Of a DNA stretch of 22,027 nt, positions 14,317 through 22,026 are shown one piece after another. The stretch comes from JAIBBG01 sp043748015 (GTDB lineage: Bacteria > Bacteroidota > Bacteroidia > Flavobacteriales_D > Sanyastnellaceae), in the NCBI GenBank assembly GCA_043748015.1, contig JAYTOA010000110.1, positions 1-22,027 of the forward strand. The letters run 5' to 3'. Every line of letters begins with the position of its first letter. Position 1 is the first letter of the stretch. The notes beneath the pieces were generated by a model. That model was not told the origin of the DNA, made no database searches, and was given only the letters and a program-made list of their open reading frames with translations. Both the position numbers and the translations under genes were made by a program.

Positions 14317-14928
14317 ATGAAAAGACTGTACTTTTTTTTAACTCTTTCCGCATTCGTTTTTACAACTACTTGCTCTGCTGTGGTTGTAACCATTAATCAA
14401 ACGAACAATGCTTTTTCACCGTTGGTTGCAAATGTTAACGTTGGTGACGTTATTCATTTTGTTTGGAGCAGTGGTGACCATAACACTACATCCGTTTCTG
14501 TCCCGACTGGTGCGGCTACATGGAATGCACCACTTGATGCTTCGAATACTACTTTTGATTACACTGTAACTGTTCCGGGTAATTACGGTTATGTGTGTAC
14601 TTTTCATTCACCAAGTATGTCCGGGGGATTTCAAGCTGCAACGCCTACACAAATTGAATCGATTGCGAATCTTGTTTCTGATTTCACTGCCGGCGTTGAT
14701 TTCAATAACCACACAGTTCACGTGAATATTGACAATGCAACGCCATCGAATTCAATCTTGCGTTTGATCGACATCACAGGAAAGGAAGTGGCTGTGTTAC
14801 TCAATACTCAACTTGGTATTGGCAAGCAGATGTATCACTTTGATATGTCTGGTCGCAATGCAGGAGTTTACTTTCTTCGTCTCGAACAAAACGGCAAAGC
14901 TGTTACTCGTCGTGTGATGATGAATTGA
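14317..14928 (+). CDS. Secreted cupredoxin with C-terminal T9SS sorting domain
   Basis: A 203-residue exported protein. Residues 1-20 are a signal peptide (MKRLYFFLTLSAFVFTTTCS). Residues 22-106 form a plastocyanin-like blue-copper domain with a full ligand set: His55 (GDHNTTSV), Cys94, His97 and Met101 (VCTFHSPSM). Residues about 130-203 look like a type A T9SS sorting domain (ILRLIDITGKEVAVLL at 147-162, GVYFLRLEQNGKAVTRRVMM at 183-202). It should bind one copper and be secreted or attached to the surface by the T9SS, perhaps carrying electrons or handling copper there. The ATG at 14317 is preferred over an in-frame start at 14260 because it begins the signal peptide. A strong terminator follows. 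The redox partner is unknown. Confidence 0.92.
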   Translation: MKRLYFFLTLSAFVFTTTCSAVVVTINQTNNAFSPLVANVNVGDVIHFVWSSGDHNTTSVSVPTGAATWNAPLDASNTTFDYTVTVPGNYGYVCTFHSPSMSGGFQAATPTQIESIANLVSDFTAGVDFNNHTVHVNIDNATPSNSILRLIDITGKEVAVLLNTQLGIGKQMYHFDMSGRNAGVYFLRLEQNGKAVTRRVMMN

Positions 14929-14947
14929 TATAAAAATATTTTTGATG

Positions 14948-14979
14948 AAAGGGCTGTCTGAGAAGGCGGCCTTTTTTTT
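14948..14979 (+). terminator. Rho-independent terminator after the cupredoxin gene
   Basis: AAAGG (14948-14952) pairs with CCTTT at the foot of the stem; the rest pairs CTGTCT with AGGCGG with a bulged G and G-T wobbles, followed by a run of eight T (14972-14979). It lies 20 bases after the stop codon. Confidence 0.75.
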
Positions 14980-15305
14980 GAGGTGGTTTAGCGCAAATGC
15001 TTTAGCAGATTGGTGCAGATTTTTCGAATCGGTTACGACTACTGTAGATTTCCAGAATCACGATTAATTCATGTGGACCGGACGAGAATTAGTCAAATCG
15101 CTCATCTTGAGAATCTATATGCCCGATTATCCCCATTCCTCTAATCCTCTGTGATAAAACTTCCAATCTAAAACGATCGGTTACAGTTGCATTTGATACT
15201 GACGTAATTCCGTCCTTTCTGTTGCACACCCATCTGTGTAAAACGTTCACCGGCATTCTTCATTACTTGAAGTTTATGAGGCAGTTTCGCTCTTCACGCA
15301 TTATA
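14980..15305. other. Gene-free stretch upstream of ftsW with degenerate repeat-like sequence
   Basis: No reading frame here has a convincing protein; the frame extending the ftsW gene upstream from a TTG at 15222 lacks family resemblance. The text has the look of decayed dispersed repeats: GCAGATTGGTGCAGATTTTT at 15006-15025 resembles the 'gcagatt-n-gcagatt' units seen between genes in several Bacteroidota, and CTAATCCTCTGTGATAAAAC at 15138-15157 resembles their opposite end. This comparison is from memory and is tentative. No consensus promoter was identified, although the ftsW operon must be transcribed from here or from read-through. Confidence 0.4.
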
Positions 15306-16478
15306 ATGAAAAATCTGCTCAATAAACTGCAAGGCGATCGCACGATATGGATGGTGACATTCTTTTTGTCGCTCATATCCATCCTTGCAGTATACAGCGC
15401 AATCAGTACTCTGGCGTACAAAGCACATGGCAACAGTTTGCGTTTTCTCGTGAAGCACACTTTGATGATCGTAGCAGGTTTCGCGTTGATGTATTACGTG
15501 CACAAAATTCGGTTTAAATATTTCGCGCGTCTCTCGCAATTGCTGATTTGGATCGCGGCTGGTCTTTTATTCTACGCTTTGATCTTCGGTCACAATCTCA
15601 ACGATGCGAATCGTTGGATCGCCATTCCGATCATTGGCATCACATTTCAACCAAGTGATTTTGCCAAGATTGTTCTCGTAATTTATGTCGCACGGATGAT
15701 CGCGTTGAAGCGTGATCAGTTACACGACTTCCGCAACGGTGTGCTCCCGGTTCTCGCTCCAATAGCGCTGATCTGCGGATTGATTCTTCCCGCGAATTTC
15801 TCTACTGCTGCTATGCTTGCGGCCATTTGTTTTTTAATGATGTATCTCGGTGGAGTGCCTTTCCGGCACATGAGTAAACTAGTTCTTGCCGGTTTAGGAC
15901 TTGTGGTCTGCATCATCATCATCGGTGAGACCACGGGTTTTCCAAAGCGATATAAGACATGGAAAAACAGAATCACCAATACGGTGAACAATGACGATGC
16001 GGGCAATTATCAAACGGACCTAGCCAAGTATGCCATCTACGAAGGCGGCATCGTTCCGAAAGGTCCGGGTTCAGGAAGTTCGCGCAACTTTTTACCACAT
16101 CCGTATTCAGACATGATTTATCCATTCATCATCGAAGAGTATGGATCAATACTCGGAGGAATCACATTGGTACTACTCTATCTGATTTTACTTTTCCGCA
16201 CGATCAAACTCTCTGTAAACAATCCGAAAATGAGTGCTCAGTTAGCGGCGCTTGGACTGAGTTTTATGCTCGTTATCCAGGCTTTCATCAACATGGCAGT
16301 TGCGGTTAGTTTGTTTCCTACTACAGGCCAGCCGCTGCCTCTAGTGAGTATGGGCGGAACGAGTACACTTTTTTCATGTCTGGCTATTGGAATCATCTTG
16401 AGTATTTGCAGAAGTAAGGATGAAACAGAAGAAGAACATGCCGCAGAGATTCCAATGAAGAATGTTGTGGCAGGTTAA
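15306..16478 (+). CDS. ftsW: SEDS peptidoglycan glycosyltransferase FtsW
   Basis: A 390-residue polytopic inner-membrane protein of the SEDS family that polymerises lipid II at the division septum together with FtsI. About ten hydrophobic helices are visible. Family motifs are NRWIAIPIIGITFQPSDFAK (102-121), LPANFSTAAML (161-171), the KGPGSGSSRNFLPHPYSDMI segment (252-271), where Asp269 should be the catalytic acid, and SMGGTSTLFSCLAIGIILS (348-366). The alternative is RodA, but the position directly before murG-murC-ftsQ-ftsA fits FtsW. I chose the ATG at 15306 because it puts a short basic tail before the first helix; an in-frame TTG at 15222 is less likely. It is the first gene of the dcw segment seen here. 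Confidence 0.95.
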   Translation: MKNLLNKLQGDRTIWMVTFFLSLISILAVYSAISTLAYKAHGNSLRFLVKHTLMIVAGFALMYYVHKIRFKYFARLSQLLIWIAAGLLFYALIFGHNLNDANRWIAIPIIGITFQPSDFAKIVLVIYVARMIALKRDQLHDFRNGVLPVLAPIALICGLILPANFSTAAMLAAICFLMMYLGGVPFRHMSKLVLAGLGLVVCIIIIGETTGFPKRYKTWKNRITNTVNNDDAGNYQTDLAKYAIYEGGIVPKGPGSGSSRNFLPHPYSDMIYPFIIEEYGSILGGITLVLLYLILLFRTIKLSVNNPKMSAQLAALGLSFMLVIQAFINMAVAVSLFPTTGQPLPLVSMGGTSTLFSCLAIGIILSICRSKDETEEEHAAEIPMKNVVAG

Positions 16479-16523
16479 TGTTACAATCCATTCCTTTAAA
16501 AATTAATTCTACTTTTTTTTCGA

Positions 16524-17612
16524 ATGAAAGTGATCATTAGCGGAGGCGGAACAGGCGGACACATTTTTCCGGCCGTTGCAATAGCGAAGACAATTCAGGC
16601 GCAGCGACCGGATGCGGAAATTTTATTCGTAGGTGCTGAAGGAAAAATGGAGATGGAAAAAGTGCCCGCTGCCGGCTATAAGATTATCGGCTTGCCAATA
16701 GTTGGCATACAGCGTCGCATCACCTGGAAAAATTTAATGGTGCCTTTCAAAATCATCGCAAGTTTGATGAAAGCGAAAAAGATTATCCGTGAATTTCATC
16801 CGGACATTGCAATAGGAGTGGGAGGTTATGCAAGCGGACCATTGCTGCGCGCCGCTACATCCGCGGGTATCAGAACATTGATTCAAGAACAGAATTCCTA
16901 TCCCGGTATCACCAATAAAATTCTTTCGAAGAAAGTGGATTGCATTTGTGTGGCTTACGAAGGACTCGAAAAATATTTTCCAAAAGAAAAAATCGTCATC
17001 ACCGGAAATCCTGTACGTCCGGAAGTAACCAAGCTCGAAGGAAAACGCGAGCGAGGAATCGAGCTTTTTGGTTTGGATAAAAACAAGAAAACACTGCTCG
17101 TCGTTGGTGGCAGTCTGGGTGCGCGGACTATTAATCTGGCCATTCGGCGCTGGGCACAAGACTGGACGAAAGATGGCATTCAAATTTTATGGCAAACAGG
17201 AAAATCTTACAGCGCAACTGCAATGGAGTATACTGCAGATAAGCAAAACATACACGCACATGAATTCATTCGCGAAATGGATTACGCTTATGCGGTTGCT
17301 GATGTGATCGTATCACGCGCAGGTGCTATGAGTATTTCGGAAATGTGTCTGGTGAAAAAGCCTGCGATATTTATTCCTTCTCCTAATGTGTCGGAAGATC
17401 ATCAAACGAAGAATGCCATGTCGCTCGTTGTTCGCAATGCAGCCATACTCGTGAAAGACGTGGATGCACAACTGCAACTTGGTAAGGAAGTGTCACAACT
17501 TTTCGCTGATGAAAATAAAATGCATCAGTTGTCGGCGAACATCGCATCAATGGGCATGGCCGATGCTGCGGAACACATCGTTGCGGAGGTTTTTCGTCTT
17601 GTGGGGGAGTAA
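16524..17612 (+). CDS. murG: UDP-GlcNAc:lipid I N-acetylglucosaminyltransferase MurG
   Basis: A 362-residue GT28 enzyme at the inner face of the membrane; it adds GlcNAc to lipid I to form lipid II, the substrate of FtsW. The glycine-rich loops are all present: GGGTGGHIFPA at 7-17, GVGGYASGP at 98-106 and VGGSLGAR at 194-201. The donor-binding region SRAGAMSISE (264-273) and EDHQTKNA (291-298) complete the set. Length is normal. It follows ftsW by 45 bases, as in other dcw clusters. Downstream, murC would normally follow at once; here a toxin-antitoxin pair on the opposite strand lies between, and the higA stop codon is 62 bases from the murG stop codon. Confidence 0.97.
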   Translation: MKVIISGGGTGGHIFPAVAIAKTIQAQRPDAEILFVGAEGKMEMEKVPAAGYKIIGLPIVGIQRRITWKNLMVPFKIIASLMKAKKIIREFHPDIAIGVGGYASGPLLRAATSAGIRTLIQEQNSYPGITNKILSKKVDCICVAYEGLEKYFPKEKIVITGNPVRPEVTKLEGKRERGIELFGLDKNKKTLLVVGGSLGARTINLAIRRWAQDWTKDGIQILWQTGKSYSATAMEYTADKQNIHAHEFIREMDYAYAVADVIVSRAGAMSISEMCLVKKPAIFIPSPNVSEDHQTKNAMSLVVRNAAILVKDVDAQLQLGKEVSQLFADENKMHQLSANIASMGMADAAEHIVAEVFRLVGE

Positions 17613-17674
17613 AAGTTTTTGACGCATCAGATGGAATATTTCTCAGGAACACGTTTTTCTATTTGCTAAAAAAC

Positions 17675-17974
17675 TCACGCAACATTTCCATTGTATCTGT
17701 TGATGTCTTCGATTTGATCCTTGAGCGCGATAGTTTCTTCCTCAATGTCATAATCATCTTGAAGTCCCAACCAGAATTTGGCTGAGTTGCCGAAGTATTT
17801 CGAAAGCCTAACCGCTGTATCGGCTGTTATCCTTCTTTTACCATGCAGAATTTGCGATATCCGCGTTTGAGGAATACCAATATCCATCGAGATTTTGTAA
17901 CCTGAAATTCCAAGTGGAATCATAAACTCTTCTTTCAGAATTTCACCTGGATGTATGTTCGGAATCTTTTTCAT
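17675..17974 (-). CDS. higA: HigA-type antitoxin (XRE-family HTH)
   Basis: A 99-residue DNA-binding antitoxin with a helix-turn-helix over about residues 20-60: GYKISMDIGIPQTRISQILH then GKRRITADTAVRLSKYFG, preceded by the family opening HPGEILKEEF and followed by FWLGLQDDYDIE. This layout is that of the VapI/HigA group. I chose the ATG at 17974, one base after the higB stop codon; a TTG at 17989 would overlap higB by 14 bases and is less likely. Like other HigA proteins it should bind HigB, neutralise it and repress their shared promoter. The toxin-first order (higB-higA) is typical of this class. The gene converges on murG. Confidence 0.92.
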   Translation of the reverse strand: MKKIPNIHPGEILKEEFMIPLGISGYKISMDIGIPQTRISQILHGKRRITADTAVRLSKYFGNSAKFWLGLQDDYDIEEETIALKDQIEDINRYNGNVA

Positions 17975-17975
17975 T

Positions 17976-18257
17976 TTAGTGATAATCAATTATTGTTACC
18001 TCTGATGCATTGCCACTCGACCACTTAAAAATAATTCTCCATTGATCATTGATCCGGATACTGTAAAATTCCTTCGATTTGCCGGATAATTTTTCAAGTC
18101 TATTCGCCGGTGGTATCCGCAAATCTGCGATATCAATGGCATTGTTGATCATTCTCAATTTTCTTCTTGCTACCTTTTGGATTTCATTCGGCAGTCCTTT
18201 TACAAAATCTCCTTGCCAGATTTGTTCTGTTTCCTTAGAGCCAAAAGTTGTAATCAT
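17976..18257 (-). CDS. higB: HigB-type mRNA-cleaving toxin (RelE superfamily)
   Basis: A 93-residue RelE-like toxin, full length for HigB. Family landmarks are FVKGLPNEIQKVARRKLRMI at 18-37, PPANRLEKLSGKSKEFYSI at 49-67, RINDQWRIIFKW at 68-79 and the terminal VTIIDYH. HigB enzymes cut mRNA on the ribosome, and the C-terminal Asp-Tyr-His plus Lys56 and Arg74 match the positions reported as important in Proteus HigB, so it looks catalytically intact. It stands first in a two-gene unit with higA, one base apart. A near-consensus promoter lies just upstream. It is divergent from murC with a 100-base intergenic region. Confidence 0.92.
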   Translation of the reverse strand: MITTFGSKETEQIWQGDFVKGLPNEIQKVARRKLRMINNAIDIADLRIPPANRLEKLSGKSKEFYSIRINDQWRIIFKWSSGNASEVTIIDYH

Positions 18258-18279
18258 ATCGCATAAGCAGTACTAACGT

Positions 18280-18310
18280 CAAAGGTAAGTAGTTTGTTTC
18301 AATTTTACAA
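18280..18310 (-). promoter_or_regulatory. Near-consensus Bacteroidota promoter for higBA
   Basis: On the minus strand TTG (18310-18308) is followed after exactly 20 bases by TACCTTTG (18287-18280), an exact match to TAnnTTTG. The element ends 22 bases before the higB start codon, giving a predicted leader of under 20 bases. This is the best promoter match I found in the window. Confidence 0.6.
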
Positions 18311-18357
18311 GTAGTTCGGATTTTCATCTACGAGACTTTGTAGCATAACTTTCCGCC

Positions 18358-19737
18358 ATGTATTCGGATAAAGAAATTTATTACTTCCTCGGTATTGGAG
18401 GCATTGGCATGTCGGCATTGGCGCGATATTTCAACGCTCAGGGAAAAATGGTGATGGGATATGATCGCACTTCAACACCACTCACAACAGAGTTGCAATT
18501 GGAAGGCATTGGCGTTCACTTTGATGATTCCATCATGGAAATTCCGAGCGTCGTTAAACTCACCGACAAGTCAAAAGTGCAAGTGATTTACACACCTGCT
18601 ATTCCAAAAGACAGCGCAGAACTCAACTGGTTTCAGGACACTGGTTATGACATGATGAAGCGTTCGCAGTTGTTGGGAATGATCACTGAACAAACTACCA
18701 CCATTGCTGTTGCGGGCACACACGGCAAGACAACAACCAGTTCGATGATTGCGCACATTCTCACACATTGCGGACTTGGTTGCAATGCATTCCTCGGAGG
18801 TATTACCACGAATTACAACACGAATCTTTTGCTTTCTTCCACTTCGAAATACACCGTGGTGGAAGCCGATGAATACGACCGTTCTTTTTTGACACTATCA
18901 CCAACCTATTCGGTCATCACGAGTATGGATGCGGATCACCTCGATATCTACGGAACGCATGAATACATGTTGGAGTCGTTCAACCTTTTTGCGCAAAAAC
19001 TTTTGCCAAAAGGTTCATTGATGTATCGCGCGGGTTTGCCTTTGAGGAGAGAAAAACTTTCAGATGATCTCAAAGTTTCATCCTATGCATTGAAGGACAG
19101 CGCTGACTACCGCGGCCGTGATATTTACATTGAAGATGGTCGCTACTTTTTCACCTTCCAGACACCTAAGGTGAAATGGGAGAACATTGAACTTGGTCTG
19201 GCTGGTACGCACAACGTCGAGAATGCCGTTGCCGCAGTTGCCATTGCTTTCGAACTCGGTATCAGCGAAGAACAAGTAAAAGCCGCGCTCAAAGATTTCA
19301 AAGGCGTGAAACGGCGCTTCGAATACCACATCCGTCGGGACGATCTGGTGATGATTGACGACTATGCGCACCACCCCGAGGAGTTGAAAGCATGTCTTCA
19401 TTCCGTTCGGGAGCTTTACCCCGAAAAGAAGATTACCGGTGTTTTTCAGCCCCATCTTTTCTCCAGAACCCGCGACTTTGCTGATGAATTTGCACGAAGC
19501 CTGGAGCTTTTGGACGATATCATCCTCCTTCCCATCTATCCGGCACGCGAACTTCCCATGCCCGGAATTGATTCACAAATGCTGTTGGATAAAATCACAA
19601 AACCATCTAAAAAGCTTGTACAGAAAAGTGAGTTATTAGCAGAACTGAGAAGTAGTCCGCGGGAAGTCATCGTGATGTTGGGAGCTGGAGATATTGATGC
19701 GATGGTAGTTCCTGTGGCAAAAGCCTTCTCAGAGTGA
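18358..19737 (+). CDS. murC: UDP-N-acetylmuramate--L-alanine ligase MurC
   Basis: A 459-residue cytoplasmic Mur ligase that adds L-alanine to UDP-MurNAc with ATP, the first peptide-stem step. The N-terminal nucleotide fold opens with LGIGGIGMSALA (11-22). The ATP loop AGTHGKTTTSSM is at 119-130. Later motifs are EADEYDRSF at 169-177, MDADHLDIYG at 190-199, the GTHNVENA region at 283-290, GVKRRFEY at 316-323 and DDYAHHPEEL at 334-343. The three-domain layout is complete. Its place before ftsQ-ftsA is the normal dcw order. Separation from murG by the oppositely oriented higBA means it needs either long read-through from ftsW-murG or its own promoter, for which I see no good consensus in the 100 bases upstream. 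Confidence 0.97.
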   Translation: MYSDKEIYYFLGIGGIGMSALARYFNAQGKMVMGYDRTSTPLTTELQLEGIGVHFDDSIMEIPSVVKLTDKSKVQVIYTPAIPKDSAELNWFQDTGYDMMKRSQLLGMITEQTTTIAVAGTHGKTTTSSMIAHILTHCGLGCNAFLGGITTNYNTNLLLSSTSKYTVVEADEYDRSFLTLSPTYSVITSMDADHLDIYGTHEYMLESFNLFAQKLLPKGSLMYRAGLPLRREKLSDDLKVSSYALKDSADYRGRDIYIEDGRYFFTFQTPKVKWENIELGLAGTHNVENAVAAVAIAFELGISEEQVKAALKDFKGVKRRFEYHIRRDDLVMIDDYAHHPEELKACLHSVRELYPEKKITGVFQPHLFSRTRDFADEFARSLELLDDIILLPIYPARELPMPGIDSQMLLDKITKPSKKLVQKSELLAELRSSPREVIVMLGAGDIDAMVVPVAKAFSE

Positions 19738-19822
19738 TTTCAATTTTTGGTTTTATGTTTTGATCGGAAGGATGAGTTTCAGAATTCATCAACCCAACTA
19801 AAACATTTGGCTGAAATGCGAG

Positions 19823-20674
19823 TTGCGACTTCAGCCGGTGACCCAGGAAAGCAACATATTACTCAAAGACATTCAGCGCAAGAAGCGCAGAAGAATGTGG
19901 CTGATCAACAGCGCCGCAATCACCGGCGCAATTATCATTTTTACATTGCTGGGATTTGTCGGAAAAAAGCAACACGATGCCTTATGCTGGAAGTTGGATG
20001 TTGAAGTGGAAAGTGTTGGTGAGAAAAAATACATCGACGAGGCGACGGTCACATCGATGGCTACTTCATCTACCGATCAGATTGTCGGCAAAAAACTCAA
20101 CGAAATTGACATTGCGGCTATCCACAAAAAACTCGCAGGTAATTCATCCATTCGCGAAGCACATGTGTACACTACTGTTGATGGAAGATGCGTGATACGC
20201 GTTCAGCAGCGCACACCCATCGCGCGAATTTTCACAAGTGAAGGCAATAGTTTCTATCTTGACAAAGACGGATTCACCATGGCATTGTCAGATGATTACA
20301 CTGCGAAAGTTCCGGTGTTCACGGGTGTCATCAACGAGAAAATGTCTCAAGTCAGCATACTTGATCGTCAGGATGATGAAGCGTTTTTAGAATCCACATT
20401 GCTCGATGACATTTATCGCTTCACAAAATTCATTTCAGAAAACCCTTTTTGGAAAGCGCAAGTGGAGCACGTTTACATCAACTCCGAAAGAGAGTTTGAG
20501 ATCATTCCGCGCGTAGGTAATCACAGAATAAAAATTGGTGCACCCGTGGATCTTGAAGAGAAGTTTAGAAAGTTGATGGCGTTTTATGCGAACACCATCC
20601 ACACCCAGGATTTGAATGTGTACAGCGTCATCAATGTGGAATATGAAGGACAGGTAGTGTGTGCAAGACGATGA
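19823..20674 (+). CDS. ftsQ: Cell division protein FtsQ/DivIB
   Basis: A 283-residue bitopic inner-membrane protein of the divisome that links FtsL-FtsB and the septal synthases. A basic cytoplasmic tail (KDIQRKKRRR, 15-24) is followed by one membrane helix at about 28-48, then a POTRA-like domain (LDVEVESVGEKKYIDEATV) and a beta domain with VRVQQRTPIARIF-type strands and the GNSFYLDKDGF turn. The terminal INVEYEGQVVCARR fits Bacteroidota FtsQ. I prefer TTG at 19823, because it keeps the positively charged tail; an ATG at 19895 would start almost at the helix. The frame upstream is closed by a stop at 19799-19801. It follows murC by 85 bases and precedes ftsA by 56. Confidence 0.92.
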   Translation: MRLQPVTQESNILLKDIQRKKRRRMWLINSAAITGAIIIFTLLGFVGKKQHDALCWKLDVEVESVGEKKYIDEATVTSMATSSTDQIVGKKLNEIDIAAIHKKLAGNSSIREAHVYTTVDGRCVIRVQQRTPIARIFTSEGNSFYLDKDGFTMALSDDYTAKVPVFTGVINEKMSQVSILDRQDDEAFLESTLLDDIYRFTKFISENPFWKAQVEHVYINSEREFEIIPRVGNHRIKIGAPVDLEEKFRKLMAFYANTIHTQDLNVYSVINVEYEGQVVCARR

Positions 20675-20730
20675 TGTGAAAACTTTTAGCAGGAATTTTT
20701 TAGTGAAATCAAAAATAGAAATCATACAGT

Positions 20731-22026
20731 ATGAACTCTGAAATAGTAGTTGGACTCGACATAGGAACCACCAAGATCGCGTGTCTGGTAGGTCGCAAAA
20801 CGGATAACAACAAAATCGAAATCCTCGGCATCGGCAAGAGCGAGAGCATCGGCGTAACGCGCGGTGTCGTTTCGAATATTGAAAAAACCGTGGCGAGTAT
20901 TCGCGCTGCTGTGGAAGAAGCCGAGCGCGAAAGCGGCGTCAACATTCGCCTCGTGAATGTCGGTATTGCCGGCCAGCACATCAAGAGTTTGCAACACCGT
21001 GGCATACGCACGCGTCGCAACATGGACGAAGAGATAAAGCAATCGGACATCGACGCTCTCGTTGAAGACATGTACAAACTCGTGATGCTTCCAGGTGAGG
21101 AAATCATCCATGCATTGCCACAGGAATTTACTGTCGACAGTGAGACGGGTGTGAAGGAGCCAATTGGTATGTGCGGCATTCGTCTTGAGGCGAATTTTCA
21201 CATCATCACAGGACAGATCACTGCGATCAAAAACATATATAAGTGTGTAACGAAAGCCGGACTGACGGTTGATGCATTAACATTAGAGCCGCTCGGAAGT
21301 GCCGCTGCTGTGTTGAGCGAGGAAGAGAAAGAAGCAGGCGTAGTATTGGTGGACATCGGTGGTGGCACAACAGACATCGCTATTTTCCAGGACGGCATTA
21401 TTCGTCACACTGCGGTCATTCCTTTTGGTGGAAACATCATCACAGAAGACATCAAGCAAGGTTGCACCATCATGCGCAACCAGGCTGAGCAGTTGAAAGT
21501 GAAATTCGGTAGTGCCTTGGCAACGGAAAACAAAGACAACGAAATAGTTTGTATTCCCGGTTTGAAAGGAAGAGATCCGAAAGAAATTTCTTTGAAGAAC
21601 CTAGCGCAAATCATCGAGGCGCGCATGGAAGAAATAGTTGAGCACGTTTACTACGAGATACGCAACAGCGGATACGAGAAGCAACTCATCGGTGGCATCG
21701 TGCTTACCGGTGGTGGATCGCAATTGAAGCACATGAAGCAATTGGTAGAATACCTCACTGGCATGGATTGCCGCATAGGTTATCCAAACGAACACGTGAG
21801 CAAAGCTGCCAATGAAAACATGCTGATACCTGCATTGAGCACAGGTGTTGGACTTGTCATCAAAGGACTCGACAAATTCAGCGTATCGATGTCGGACAAC
21901 AGCACAGAGAATACCGCACACGACAAACAATCCACATCAACGCTCAAAGAAAAGCAGCGCGAAAACCGTGGTCCTGCGAGCTTCCTGAATAAGATCAAGG
22001 AGTTTTTTGAAGCGGAGGAAGAGTAA
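20731..22026 (+). CDS. ftsA: Cell division protein FtsA
   Basis: A complete 431-residue actin-like ATPase that tethers FtsZ to the membrane and signals to the septal synthases. Phosphate-1 is GLDIGTTKIACLVG at 8-21, phosphate-2 is VDIGGGTTDIAIF at 207-219 and the adenosine loop is VLTGGGSQL at 324-332. The 1C subdomain between residues about 83 and 163 is present. The C-terminus ends with an amphipathic helix (SFLNKIKEFFEAEEE, 417-431), the membrane-targeting part, after a polar linker of about 30 residues. The stop codon falls one base before the window end. ftsZ is expected next but lies outside. Confidence 0.97.
   Translation: MNSEIVVGLDIGTTKIACLVGRKTDNNKIEILGIGKSESIGVTRGVVSNIEKTVASIRAAVEEAERESGVNIRLVNVGIAGQHIKSLQHRGIRTRRNMDEEIKQSDIDALVEDMYKLVMLPGEEIIHALPQEFTVDSETGVKEPIGMCGIRLEANFHIITGQITAIKNIYKCVTKAGLTVDALTLEPLGSAAAVLSEEEKEAGVVLVDIGGGTTDIAIFQDGIIRHTAVIPFGGNIITEDIKQGCTIMRNQAEQLKVKFGSALATENKDNEIVCIPGLKGRDPKEISLKNLAQIIEARMEEIVEHVYYEIRNSGYEKQLIGGIVLTGGGSQLKHMKQLVEYLTGMDCRIGYPNEHVSKAANENMLIPALSTGVGLVIKGLDKFSVSMSDNSTENTAHDKQSTSTLKEKQRENRGPASFLNKIKEFFEAEEE

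Noticed and set aside
15222..15305. N-terminal extension of ftsW from a TTG at 15222
   Set aside because: The extra residues are not hydrophobic or family-like, and ATG at 15306 gives a standard FtsW N-terminus.
16734..17183. 149-codon open frame on the minus strand within murG
   Set aside because: murG is certain over this region with all its motifs; the antisense translation has no recognisable motif.
18341..18357. TAACTTTC at 18346-18353 as the murC promoter
   Set aside because: It lacks the final G of the consensus, has no TTG at -33, and would start transcription at the start codon itself.
20709..21201. Two open frames of about 155-160 codons antisense to the ftsA start
   Set aside because: They overlap each other and the conserved ATPase region of ftsA, and show no family resemblance.
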